From NCBI RefSeq assembly GCF_000745835.1, contig NZ_JQKB01000003.1, forward strand, positions 150,936-214,935: a DNA stretch of 64,000 nucleotides, written 5' to 3'. The stretch's first letter is position 1. Each line of letters starts with the position of its first letter. Source of the stretch: Belnapia moabensis DSM 16746 (GTDB taxonomy: Bacteria > Pseudomonadota > Alphaproteobacteria > Acetobacterales > Acetobacteraceae). The position numbers were made by a program, and so were the translations under genes. Positions 16,322 to 24,753 of this stretch are shown here, one piece after another. The notes beneath the pieces were generated by a model. It had not been told where the DNA came from. It ran no database searches and saw only the letters and a list, made by a program, of their open reading frames with translations.

Positions 16322-16932
16322 GCCGAGTGCGGCGAGGCCGGCTCGTTCACCAATTCCTCGCGGCGCGGCAGGTCGGTCAGCGCCTTCAGGCCGAATTGCT
16401 CGAGGAAGCGCGGGGTGGTGCCCCAGAGGCTCGGGCGGCCGGGGACCTCCTTGCGGCCGCGCGGGGCGATGAGGCCCATCTCCAGCAAGGCTTCGAGCGT
16501 CGATTGCGAGAGAGAGGCGCCGCGGATCTCCTCGATCTCGGCGCGGGTCGCGGGTTGGTGGTAGGCGATGATGGCGAGGGTTTCCATCGCCACGCGCGGC
16601 AGGCGACGGGGGACCTCGACCACCTTGGTGATGGCCGGCGCCAGGTCGGGCGCTGTGCGGAAGGCGACGCCGCCGGCGACCTCGACCAGCTCGACCGGAC
16701 GGCCGGCGGTTGTCGCCATCAACGCGGTGATGACGGCACGGGGGTCGATGCCAAGTGGCAGGGCATGAGCCAGCCGGGCAGGCGCGACAGGGCGGTCGCT
16801 GGCGAAGATCAGCGCCTCGGCGATGCGCAGCGCATGTGCGAAGAGGGCCGGGTCCGCCTCCACAACAGGCTCGGCGGTGGTTTCGAGCAGGGCTTCGGCC
16901 AAGGGTTCGGCGGGCTCAGGCAGCTCGGACAT
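16318..16932 (-). CDS. scpB: Segregation and condensation protein B
   Basis: A 204-residue ScpB, a winged-helix kleisin-associated subunit of the SMC-ScpAB condensin acting on the chromosome. Typical blocks are RIAEALIFASDRPV, FRTAPDLAPAITK, RLPRVAMETLAIIAYHQPATRAEIEEIRG and a late LWGTTPRFLEQFGLKALTDLP. It overlaps scpA by 17 bases and the ABC ATPase gene by 4. Confidence 0.96.
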   Translation of the reverse strand: MSELPEPAEPLAEALLETTAEPVVEADPALFAHALRIAEALIFASDRPVAPARLAHALPLGIDPRAVITALMATTAGRPVELVEVAGGVAFRTAPDLAPAITKVVEVPRRLPRVAMETLAIIAYHQPATRAEIEEIRGASLSQSTLEALLEMGLIAPRGRKEVPGRPSLWGTTPRFLEQFGLKALTDLPRREELVNEPASPHSA

Positions 16933-17680
16933 CGGGGATCGCTTCGGTCGGGGCGGTGCGGCGGACCAGGATGGGGCCGAAGGCGCGGTCCTGCTGCAGC
17001 TCGATGGCGCCGCCGCGGGCGGTCTCGAGCGCGGCGATGAGGGTGCTGGCCAGCGCGGCGCGCTGCTCGACCGGGTCGGTCAGGCCTTCGGGTAGGAAGC
17101 GGTGCAGCACCGCCCAGTCCGGCAGCGCGCCGATCAGCCGGCCGAGCCGGGCCAGCGCATCCTGCACCGTCCAGAGCTTGCGGTGCTTCGGCGTGTAGGG
17201 GCGGCGGGCGAGCGCCCGGCGACGGGCGGCGGCATAGGCCTGGAGCAGGGCAGGCAGGTCGGCATGGAGGCCGCTGCGGTCCTCGATGCGGAGCTGCTCG
17301 GCGGCGCCGCGGGCGAAGACCTCGCGGCCGAGCTGGCCGCGATTGGTCAACCAGGCGGCGGCGAGGCGCATGCGCTCCAGCTCGGCGAGGCGGTCGGTCA
17401 GCGCGGCGGCGAGGGCCTCGGCATCGACCTCCTCGGTTGGGTCGGGTGGGACCAGCAGGCGGGACTTCAGCCAGGCGAGCCAGGCGGCCATCACCAGCCA
17501 GTCGGCCGCCAGTTCGAGGCGGACGCGGCGGGCCTGCTCCAGCACGGCGAGGAACTGGTCCACGAGGGCGATGATGGAAATCTTCTCGAGATCGACCTTC
17601 TGCGCCCGCGCCAGGTCGAGCAGTAGGTCAAGCGGCCCCTCGAAGCCGTCGAGGCGGAGATGCAGGACCGGCTGGGTCAT
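16916..17680 (-). CDS. scpA: Segregation and condensation protein A
   Basis: A 254-residue ScpA, the kleisin subunit of bacterial condensin. The N terminus has the family signature LDGFEGPLDLLLDLARAQKVDLEKI, followed by LAADWLVMAAWLAWLKSRLLVP. The C-terminal winged helix is in EQRAALASTLIAALETARGGAIELQQD. The ATG at 17680 overlaps the stop of the upstream M50 protease gene (ATGA); the frame is open far upstream but only this start fits. Confidence 0.96.
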   Translation of the reverse strand: MTQPVLHLRLDGFEGPLDLLLDLARAQKVDLEKISIIALVDQFLAVLEQARRVRLELAADWLVMAAWLAWLKSRLLVPPDPTEEVDAEALAAALTDRLAELERMRLAAAWLTNRGQLGREVFARGAAEQLRIEDRSGLHADLPALLQAYAAARRRALARRPYTPKHRKLWTVQDALARLGRLIGALPDWAVLHRFLPEGLTDPVEQRAALASTLIAALETARGGAIELQQDRAFGPILVRRTAPTEAIPDVRAA

Positions 17681-18396
17681 TCGCCCCCTCCCCCATTGCC
17701 CGTGACCAGCAGCACGAGGTCGAAGGCCTGGGCGATGACGTTGCGGAGTGCCCAGCCGACCGGGTCGTAGCCTTCCGCGATTCGCGGCAGCAGGAAGACA
17801 GCGATGAGCACGATGAGGATGCCCCAGCGCTCCAGTCGCATATAGGGCAGCGCCAGCGCCCGCGGCAGCAGGCCGGCGACGATCCGCCCGCCATCGAGCG
17901 GCGGGATGGGCAGCAGGTTGAACAGGCCGAGGACCAGGTTGGCGAGGATTGCGTACTGGACGAAGCGGAGGCCGGCGAAGAGCAGGTCGCGCGGCGCCGT
18001 GCCGTCGAGCGCGACCAGCGGGTGGACCAGCAGGCCGGCGATGATCGCCAGGGCGAAATTCATCAAGGGGCCAGCGGCGGCGACCAACATCATCCCCTGC
18101 CGCGGGTGGCGCAGCGCCCAAATATTCACCGGCACCGGCTTGGCCCAGCCGAACATGAACTCGACCCGGCCGATGGTCAGCAACTGGCCGAGCAGCAATA
18201 TGCCGGGTACCAGCACCGTGCCGACCGGGTCCACATGGCGGATCGGGTTGAGGCTGAGACGGCCGGCCAGCTTCGCCGTCGGATCGCCGAGGGCGAGCGC
18301 GGCATAGCCATGCGCCGCCTCGTGCAAGGTGATCGCCAGGACCGAGGCGAGCACCGCGGCCACCAGCTCCGGCAGCCAGCCGAAGCCCTCGGTCAC
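17677..18396 (-). CDS. Site-2-protease-family (M50) membrane metalloprotease
   Basis: A 239-residue multi-pass zinc protease of the M50 family. The catalytic HExxH is LHEAAHG (His25, Glu26, His29) in the first membrane helix and the third zinc ligand is in NLLPIPPLDGG. SLNPIRHVDPVGTVLVPG and the KPVPVN loop are typical of short rhomboid-independent S2P relatives (YwhC-like). It starts at a GTG overlapping the nagZ stop (GTGA) and ends overlapping the scpA start, so it is tightly coupled within the operon. Substrate unknown. Confidence 0.93.
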   Translation of the reverse strand: MTEGFGWLPELVAAVLASVLAITLHEAAHGYAALALGDPTAKLAGRLSLNPIRHVDPVGTVLVPGILLLGQLLTIGRVEFMFGWAKPVPVNIWALRHPRQGMMLVAAAGPLMNFALAIIAGLLVHPLVALDGTAPRDLLFAGLRFVQYAILANLVLGLFNLLPIPPLDGGRIVAGLLPRALALPYMRLERWGILIVLIAVFLLPRIAEGYDPVGWALRNVIAQAFDLVLLVTGNGGGGE

Positions 18397-19391
18397 GCGG
18401 CGGCCACGAGCCGAGCGTCCCGGAGGGCGAGCAGGCTGGCGGGGTCGAGCGCCTGGCGGGCGGCCAGCACCCGGGTGCGGGTCTCGGCTAGCCGCACCTC
18501 TGCCTGTTCCGGAAGGGTGGGGCAGCCGGCAAGGACGGCGGCGCTGTCCTCCAGCACGCCGTTGCAGTGGAGGACGATGTCGCAGCCGGCGGCGATCGCG
18601 GCTGCGGCGAGCTCGCCGGGCTCGCCTTCCAGCGCCTTCATGCAAAGGTCGTCGCTGACCAGCACGCCCTGGAAGCCGATGGCGCGGCGGATCACCTGGC
18701 CAATGACCAGCGGCGAGAGGGTTGCCGGGCGCTCCGGGTCCAGCTCCTCATAGACGATATGCGCGGTCATGGCCCAGGCAGCGATGTCGGCCAGGGCGGC
18801 GAAGGGGCCGCAATCCTCGACCAGCATCTCGCGCGGGGCGGTGACGCGGGGCAGCTCGTAATGGCTGTCGACCATGGCGCGGCCGTGGCCGGGGATGTGC
18901 TTTACCACGGGGATGCAGCCGGCCTGCTGGAGGCCTTCGGCCCAGGCGAGGCCGAGGCGGGCGACCTCCTCCGGGTCGTCGCTGAAGGCGCGGTCGCCGA
19001 TGATGCCATGGGCGCCAGGCATCCGCAGGTCGAGGACCGGGGCGCAGACCACGTCGAAGCCGGCCTCGCGGCAGATCAGGCCGTGGAGCGCGGCATTGGC
19101 GCGGGCGGCCTCGTCCGGAGCACCCTCGAAGCGGGCGGCGGGCGGGAAGTCGGGCCAGTGCGGGGCGCGGAGGCGGGCGACGCGGCCGCCCTCCTGGTCG
19201 ACCAGGATGGGGGCGGATTCGCCCAGCTCCTCACGGATGGAGGCGGTGAGGGCGCGCAACTGCGCGGGGTCGGCGATGTTGCGGGCAAAGAGGATTACGC
19301 CGAGCGGGGGCGTGGCGCGCAGCAGCGCCCGTTCCTCCTCGCTCAGCGCATGGCCGGAGAGGCCGATGATGGCGGCGCGCGGCCGGGTCAT
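18393..19391 (-). CDS. nagZ: Beta-N-acetylhexosaminidase, peptidoglycan recycling
   Basis: A 332-residue glycoside hydrolase family 3 NagZ that removes GlcNAc from anhydro-muropeptides in the cytoplasm. Visible are GVILFARNI, LVDQEGGRVARL, VCAPVLDLR, the catalytic loop VVKHIPGHGRAMVDSHYELP with the His-Asp pair, and the nucleophile region GVLVSDDLCMKAL. The ATG at 19391 starts at the domain (RAAIIGLSGHALS). It overlaps the M50 gene and follows the SPOR protein by 7 bases. Confidence 0.96.
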   Translation of the reverse strand: MTRPRAAIIGLSGHALSEEERALLRATPPLGVILFARNIADPAQLRALTASIREELGESAPILVDQEGGRVARLRAPHWPDFPPAARFEGAPDEAARANAALHGLICREAGFDVVCAPVLDLRMPGAHGIIGDRAFSDDPEEVARLGLAWAEGLQQAGCIPVVKHIPGHGRAMVDSHYELPRVTAPREMLVEDCGPFAALADIAAWAMTAHIVYEELDPERPATLSPLVIGQVIRRAIGFQGVLVSDDLCMKALEGEPGELAAAAIAAGCDIVLHCNGVLEDSAAVLAGCPTLPEQAEVRLAETRTRVLAARQALDPASLLALRDARLVAAA

Positions 19392-19398
19392 TCCGGGT

Positions 19399-20169
19399 TC
19401 AGCCCCCGACCGGGTTGCAGGGCGCGGCCTTGGCCTGCACCGCGGCGCAAAGAGCGCGGGCAGCCGCGGCATTGGCGAGGCCGCCGGCGCGGAGGCGGTA
19501 GAGCGGCGGCTTCCCGTCGCGGTCGAAGCGGGAGATCACCGGTTGGAAGGCAGCCAGTTCGGGGATGCGCTGCTGCAGGCGCTCCCACTCGCCACGCGCG
19601 GATTCCTCGGAGCTGAGGGCGGCAAGCTGGACCATCGCCCGGCCATTGGCGGCCGGGGCGATAGCAGGGTTGGCCGGGGCGGCGACGGGCAGCGGGCGCG
19701 GCGGGCTGGGCGGCGCCACCGGTGCGGCAACGACCGGGGCTGGCGCCGGCACCGGGGCGAGAGCGACAGGTGGCGGGGCCGGCTCGGGTGCGGCAGCCTG
19801 GGGCGCGGGCGCCGGCGGGGCAGCCTGCTGGCGGAGCAGGTCGAGCGCCGGGCTCTCCGGGCCGCGGTCGAGGCGGGAGGATGCTGTCACGTTGCGCTCT
19901 GCGGCACGGCGGACCGAGGGCGGCTCCAGCACCAGCTGGTCCTGGTTCGGCACGACGAGGCCCCCGGGGGCGTCCGGCTTGATCTTCACCGGGCGCGTAT
20001 CCGCCTCGATGGTCGGCACAACCCGGGGCCCCATACGGGAGATGCCCCAATAGGCCGCGCCGCCCACCGCCAGGGTGCCGAGCAGCCCGCCGGCGACCGC
20101 CAGCATGCGCCAACTAGGACCCGGCTCGGCCGGCCGGGCGCGCCAGGATGGAACCGTGATATCGCTCAC
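19399..20169 (-). CDS. SPOR-domain inner membrane protein
   Basis: A 256-residue protein with a short cytoplasmic N terminus, one membrane helix at about 21-43 ([21 protein letters not shown]), a long Pro/Ala-rich periplasmic linker (about 115-175) and a C-terminal SPOR domain ([25 protein letters not shown], then [18 protein letters not shown]). SPOR domains bind glycan-denuded peptidoglycan at division sites. It starts at a GTG overlapping the argS stop. Position between argS and nagZ is conserved in alphaproteobacteria. Confidence 0.9.
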   Translation of the reverse strand: MSDITVPSWRARPAEPGPSWRMLAVAGGLLGTLAVGGAAYWGISRMGPRVVPTIEADTRPVKIKPDAPGGLVVPNQDQLVLEPPSVRRAAERNVTASSRLDRGPESPALDLLRQQAAPPAPAPQAAAPEPAPPPVALAPVPAPAPVVAAPVAPPSPPRPLPVAAPANPAIAPAANGRAMVQLAALSSEESARGEWERLQQRIPELAAFQPVISRFDRDGKPPLYRLRAGGLANAAAARALCAAVQAKAAPCNPVGG

Positions 20170-21932
20170 CGCATCTCCTCGACGGGCGTGACCCCCATCA
20201 CCCTGAGGCCCGAGCGGATGACCGTCGCCGTTGCGGCAACCAGCGCGAGCCTCGCCCGCGTCGCCTCCGGCTCATCCCCCCGGATGAAGCGGAGGGTCGT
20301 GTCCTCTCGTCCCCTGTTCCACAATACGTGAAAATCGCCGGCCAAGTCATGGAGAAAGAAGGCGATGCGGTGCGGCTCGCGGGCCAGCGCCGCGGATTCC
20401 ACGGTGCGCGGCCAGGCGGCGAGGCGGCGGATCAGGGCCAGTTCGGCCTGATCGGCCAGCGAATCGAGCGGGGCCTCGGCGAGGTCCGCGGGGTCGCCGG
20501 CGCTGCGGAGGACGCTGCGGCAGCGGGCATGGGCGTACTGCACGTAGAAGACCGGATTCTCGCGCGACTGCTCGACGACCTTGTCAAGGTCGAATTCCAT
20601 CTGCGCGTCGGCCTTGCGGGTCAGCATGGTGAAGCGGACGGCGTCGCGTCCGACCTCCTCGATCAGGTCGGCCAGCGTCACATAGGTGCCGGCGCGCTTG
20701 CTCATCCGCACCGGCTCGCCTCCCTTCATCACCTTGACGATCTGGGTCAGCACCACGTCGAGCGGGACCGGGCGGTCTGCCGAGAGGGCCGAGACGGCGG
20801 CCTGCATCCGCTTGACGTAGCCGCCATGGTCGGCGCCCCAGATATGCACGAGTTCATCGAAGCCGCGGGCCAGCTTGTCCGCGTGGTTGCCGATGTCGTT
20901 GGCGAAATAGGTGTTGCTGCCGTCCGACTTGCGGAGCGGGCGGTCCACGTCGTCGCCGAAGCGGGTGGAGGCGAAGAGGGTCTGAGGGCGGGGTTCCCAG
21001 TCGTCGGGGGTCTTGCCCTTGGGGGGTTCGAGGACGCCTTCATAGACCAGGCCGCGCTCGGCGAGCGTTGCGATGGCGCGGTCGGCGACGCCGGCGCGGA
21101 CCAGTTCCGCCTCGCTGATGAAGACGTCGTGGCGGACGCCGAGGGCGGCGAGGTCCTGGCGGATCTCGGCCATCATCGCCTCGACGGTGAAGGGGCGGAC
21201 GGTGTCGAGCCAGAGCGCTGGGTCGGCCGGGAGGGCGCCGGGGGCGAGGGCGTCGCCGTAGCGGGCCTTCAGCGCCTCGCCGACGGGGATGAGGTATTCA
21301 CCGCGGTATTGCAGGCCGCCAGGGATGTTCGCCGCGTATTCCTCCTCGGTCAGCATCGTGCCGAGGGCCTGCAGGTAACGCCAGTAGGCGGCCCAGGCGA
21401 GGGCCTGCACCTGCGCCCCGGCATCGTTGATGTAGTACTCCTTCGTCACCGCCCAGCCGGCCTTGTCGAGCAGGTTGGCGAGCGCATCGCCCACCACGGC
21501 GCCGCGGCAATGGCCGACATGCATGGGGCCGGTCGGGTTGGCGGAGACGTATTCGACATCGACCTTGCGGCCGGCGCCGATTGCGCTGTCGCCATAGGCC
21601 TCGGCGGCCTCGAGGATCACCGGGAGCTGGGCGCGGAGGAAGGACTCGCGCAGGCGGAGGTTGACGAAGCCGGGGCCGGCGGGGGCGGCGGATTCGACCT
21701 CGGGCAGGGCAGAGAGGCGCTCGGCCAGGGCGGCGGCGAGCTTCGGCGGAGGCTGGCGGGCGGGCTTGGCGACGACGAGGGCGGCATTGGTCGCCATGTC
21801 GCCATGCGTCGGGTCGCGCGGCGGCTCCATCTGCACCTTGGCGAAGGCCTCGGCGGGCAGCTCGGGCAGGAGGTCCTGCAGGGCGGCGATGGCGCGGGCG
21901 CGGAGGGCCGCGAAGATATCGGTGCTGGTCAT
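20166..21932 (-). CDS. argS: Arginyl-tRNA synthetase
   Basis: A 588-residue class I arginyl-tRNA synthetase. The HIGH-type motif is HVGH at 138-141 in [17 protein letters not shown], and the KMSKS-type motif is [11 protein letters not shown]. The N-terminal 120 residues form the additional domain that binds the D-loop, and the C-terminal DALR anticodon-binding domain ends in [12 protein letters not shown]. It heads the operon running through the SPOR gene to tatC/serS. Confidence 0.98.
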   Translation of the reverse strand: MTSTDIFAALRARAIAALQDLLPELPAEAFAKVQMEPPRDPTHGDMATNAALVVAKPARQPPPKLAAALAERLSALPEVESAAPAGPGFVNLRLRESFLRAQLPVILEAAEAYGDSAIGAGRKVDVEYVSANPTGPMHVGHCRGAVVGDALANLLDKAGWAVTKEYYINDAGAQVQALAWAAYWRYLQALGTMLTEEEYAANIPGGLQYRGEYLIPVGEALKARYGDALAPGALPADPALWLDTVRPFTVEAMMAEIRQDLAALGVRHDVFISEAELVRAGVADRAIATLAERGLVYEGVLEPPKGKTPDDWEPRPQTLFASTRFGDDVDRPLRKSDGSNTYFANDIGNHADKLARGFDELVHIWGADHGGYVKRMQAAVSALSADRPVPLDVVLTQIVKVMKGGEPVRMSKRAGTYVTLADLIEEVGRDAVRFTMLTRKADAQMEFDLDKVVEQSRENPVFYVQYAHARCRSVLRSAGDPADLAEAPLDSLADQAELALIRRLAAWPRTVESAALAREPHRIAFFLHDLAGDFHVLWNRGREDTTLRFIRGDEPEATRARLALVAATATVIRSGLRVMGVTPVEEMR

Positions 21933-21980
21933 GCTGCGCTGCGGTTTAGCCCGCGATGGCCCTGGGTGGAAACACCGGCG

Positions 21981-23150
21981 TTACCCGGGGATATTCGGGT
22001 CCGTCAGGCGGCGGTGCTCTTCCAGCGCGTAGCGGTCGGTCATGCCGGCGATATAGTCGCAGACGACGCGGGCGCAGGTCGGGCTGCCAGCCTCCCCTGC
22101 CCTCGCCCTCCAGTCGTCGGGGAGCATCTGAGGGCCGCCGTGGAGGAGCTGGAACAGGAGCTGGCTGACCCGCTTCGACTTCTGCATCGCCCGGTTGACC
22201 CGCCAGTGGCGGTAGAGGCGGGTGAAGAGGAAGTCGCGGATGACCTGGTTCGCCTCGGCCATGGGGCGGGAGAAGGCGATCACCGGTTCGGCCGCGGCGC
22301 GGATGTCGTCGGCGCTTTGCGGGGCCAGGGCGGCGATGCGGCGGCTGGCCTCCTCCACCACGTCCTGGATCATCAGGTTGATGACCCGGCGGACGGTCTC
22401 GGTCACGAGCCGGTCGCGGGCGATGCCGGGGTGGAGGGCGAGCACCTCGCGATAGGCGTCGCCGACCAGGGGAAGAGAAGCGATCTCCTCGACGGTGAGG
22501 ATGCGGGCGCGGATGCCGTCATCGAGGTCGTGGTTGTTGTAGGCGATGTCGTCGGAGAGGGCGGCGACCTGGGCCTCGGCGGAGGCATGGGTCAGCAGGT
22601 CGAGGGGGTGGCGGCGGTCGTACTCGGCGATGAAGGCCGAGGGGCGGCGTAGCGGCCCGTTGTGCTTGGCGAGGCCTTCCAGCGTCTCCCAGGACAGGTT
22701 GAGGCCGTCGAAGCTGGCGTAGCGGGCCTCGAGGGTGGTGACGACCTTCAGCGACTGGGCATTGTGGTCGAAGCCGCCATAGGGGCGCATCTGGCTGTCG
22801 AGCGCCTCCTCCCCGGCATGGCCGAAGGGCGGGTGGCCGAGGTCGTGGGCGAGCGCCAGGGCCTCGGCCAGATCCTCGTCGAGGCGGAGGCGACGGGCCA
22901 GGCTGCGGGCGATCTGGGCGACTTCGATGCTGTGGGTCAGGCGGGTGCGGAAGTAGTCGCCTTCATGGAAAATGAAGACCTGCGTCTTGTATTGCAGGCG
23001 GCGGAAGGCGCCGGTGTGGATGATGCGATCGCGGTCGCGCTGCCAGGGGGAGCGGGCATCGGCGGGCTCGGGATGCAGCCGGCCGCGGGAGTGGCGGGGA
23101 TCGACGGCCCAAGGAGCGCGGGGTTCGGACGGCATGGCGCTGCCTAGCAT
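21981..23150 (-). CDS. dgt: dGTP triphosphohydrolase-like HD-domain protein
   Basis: A 389-residue deoxyguanosine triphosphohydrolase-like protein controlling dNTP pools. HD-domain motifs are FRTRLTHSIEVAQIARSL, ALAHDLGHPPFGHAGE and the later ALSDDIAYNNHDLDDG. GAFRRLQYKTQVF is also a family signature. The length matches the shorter alphaproteobacterial dgt type. An ATG 15 bases downstream (MPSEPRAP) is an alternative start. It is divergent from the erpA/hesB-like gene, a common arrangement. Confidence 0.94.
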   Translation of the reverse strand: MLGSAMPSEPRAPWAVDPRHSRGRLHPEPADARSPWQRDRDRIIHTGAFRRLQYKTQVFIFHEGDYFRTRLTHSIEVAQIARSLARRLRLDEDLAEALALAHDLGHPPFGHAGEEALDSQMRPYGGFDHNAQSLKVVTTLEARYASFDGLNLSWETLEGLAKHNGPLRRPSAFIAEYDRRHPLDLLTHASAEAQVAALSDDIAYNNHDLDDGIRARILTVEEIASLPLVGDAYREVLALHPGIARDRLVTETVRRVINLMIQDVVEEASRRIAALAPQSADDIRAAAEPVIAFSRPMAEANQVIRDFLFTRLYRHWRVNRAMQKSKRVSQLLFQLLHGGPQMLPDDWRARAGEAGSPTCARVVCDYIAGMTDRYALEEHRRLTDPNIPG

Positions 23151-23222
23151 GGGCGGAGGCGAGGTTGGAAATCAGGCTGCGGCGACCCTATCTTGGCTGC
23201 CGAAGCTGATCGAGATACTGCC

Positions 23223-23573
23223 ATGCCCGATGGTGCCGACCTGCCCCGTTTCCGTGTGACCCCCCGCGCCGCCGCCGAGGTGGCGGAGATCGCGCGCCGT
23301 GAGGGACGGCCGGAGGCAGGACTCCGCGTCTCGGTGAGTGCCGGTGGGTGCTCAGGCTTCCAGTACGGTTTCGCGCTGGAGGATGCGGCTGCGGAGGACG
23401 ACCTAGTGGTGGAGGCCGGCGGCGTGCGGGTCTTCATCGACGGCGTCTCGCTCGACCTGCTGGCGGGATCGGAGCTGGATTGGAACGATTCGCTGATCGG
23501 GGCGCATTTCGTCGTGCGCAATCCCCAGGCGGTCTCGGGTTGCGGCTGCGGCGTCAGCTTCGCGGTCGGGTAA
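23223..23573 (+). CDS. HesB/IscA-family iron-sulfur cluster carrier (ErpA-like)
   Basis: A 116-residue A-type carrier that passes Fe-S clusters to apoproteins. The three conserved Cys are in SAGGCSGFQYGF and the C-terminal SGCGCGVSF. VTPRAAAEVAEIARREGR begins the domain. The ATG at 23223 skips an unsupported 10-residue extension. It is adjacent to dgt and xth, as in many alphaproteobacteria. I cannot separate ErpA from other A-type carriers by sequence reading alone. Confidence 0.92.
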   Translation: MPDGADLPRFRVTPRAAAEVAEIARREGRPEAGLRVSVSAGGCSGFQYGFALEDAAAEDDLVVEAGGVRVFIDGVSLDLLAGSELDWNDSLIGAHFVVRNPQAVSGCGCGVSFAVG

Positions 23574-23622
23574 GGGCCGCTTCCCTCTTACCAAGCGATC
23601 CGCTTCCGGCGATGGTGGGGCC

Positions 23623-24393
23623 ATGCTTCGCCTCGCCAGTTTCAACGTGAACTCGATCCGCCGCCGGGCGCCGCATGTGCGGCGCTTCCTCGAGCGGCAT
23701 CAGCCGGATCTGCTCTTCCTTCAGGAACTGAAGTGCAAGACGGAGGAATTCCCGGCTGCGGAATTCGAGGGGAGCGGGTATCGCATCCAGGCGATCGGGC
23801 AGCCGGGCGGGCGAAATGGCGTCGCGGTGCTCGGGCGCATCGAATTCGAGGTGACGGGGGACGCGCTGCCGGGCGAGGCGGAGGATGATCATGCCCGCTT
23901 CGTCTCGGTCCGCGCGGCGGGAATGGAGGCGGCGGGAATCTACCTGCCGAACGGGAATTCGGGCGGCGAGGCCGGCTTCCAGTACAAGTTGCGCTGGATG
24001 GAGCGGCTGCGGGACTGGGTGGCGGCAAGGCTCGATGTATTCGTGCCGGTGGCGGTGCTGGGTGACTTCAACGTCTGCCCGACCGAGGCGGACCTCTCGC
24101 CCGGGGCGCTGCCGGCGACGGATGCGTTGGTGCATCCCGAGAGCCGAGCGCGGTTCAGGGCCCTCACCCATATCGGGATGACGGATGCGCTGCGGGCGCT
24201 GCATCCGGGGGATGCGCCCTTCACCTATTGGGATTACGGGCCGGCCTTCAACATGAACCGCGGGCTGCGGATCGACCATGCGCTGCTCAGCCCGGAGCTG
24301 GCGGAGCGGCTGACGGGGTGTGGCGTGGATACGGTCGCCCGGTCGGAGGACCAGCCAAGCGATCATGCGCCGGTTTGGGTCGAGTTGCGGTAG
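23623..24393 (+). CDS. xth: Exodeoxyribonuclease III
   Basis: A 256-residue AP endonuclease/3'-exonuclease of base excision repair. Motifs are LASFNVNSIRRR, the metal Glu in LLFLQELKC, NGVAVLG, LPNGN, LGDFNVCPTEAD and the C-terminal WDYGPAFNMNRGLRIDHALLS and QPSDHAPVWVEL. It lies 49 bases after the iron-sulfur carrier gene and may be in the same unit. Confidence 0.96.
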   Translation: MLRLASFNVNSIRRRAPHVRRFLERHQPDLLFLQELKCKTEEFPAAEFEGSGYRIQAIGQPGGRNGVAVLGRIEFEVTGDALPGEAEDDHARFVSVRAAGMEAAGIYLPNGNSGGEAGFQYKLRWMERLRDWVAARLDVFVPVAVLGDFNVCPTEADLSPGALPATDALVHPESRARFRALTHIGMTDALRALHPGDAPFTYWDYGPAFNMNRGLRIDHALLSPELAERLTGCGVDTVARSEDQPSDHAPVWVELR

Positions 24394-24465
24394 GCGCTTC
24401 TACCGCCAGCCGCCGGAGAGCGAGGGTGGATTGAGCGCCGGCGGGTCAGCGTCCCCTGCCCTTTC

Positions 24466-24642
24466 TCACCAGCGGCGCCAGCCATGGCCATAGCCGTAGG
24501 GGCGGCCGTAATAAACAGCAGGCGGGGGCGGGGGCGGCGCGTAATAGGGCCGACCATAATAGGGCCGGGCCGGCGCGACGACGCAGCCGGAGAGCAGGGT
24601 GAGCGCCGGCAGCAGGAGCAGCGGCAGCAGGAAGCGTTTCAT
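24466..24642 (-). CDS. Small Tyr/Pro-rich lipoprotein
   Basis: A 58-residue putative lipoprotein: MKRFLLPLLLLPALTLLSGC has a clear lipobox with Cys20. The mature part is Tyr/Pro/Gly-rich (RPYYGRPYYAPPPPPP, YGRPYGYGHGWRRW). A GAGGAG ribosome-binding site precedes the ATG. It resembles in style the lipoprotein at 7404-7667. Function unknown; probably envelope-associated. Confidence 0.72.
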   Translation of the reverse strand: MKRFLLPLLLLPALTLLSGCVVAPARPYYGRPYYAPPPPPPAVYYGRPYGYGHGWRRW

Positions 24643-24753
24643 CGCGATCACTCCTCGTGACGGGTGCCGATAGAAACCCGGGCTCTGTGACGAAAGCGAG
24701 GCATGACCGATGAAACCCCTGCCAGGCCTGGGCTTCACCGGCCGGCTCACGCG

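Noticed and set aside
20328..22652. A 774-codon plus-strand frame across argS and dgt
   Set aside because: It is antisense to two confident genes and has the typical biased composition of a shadow frame.
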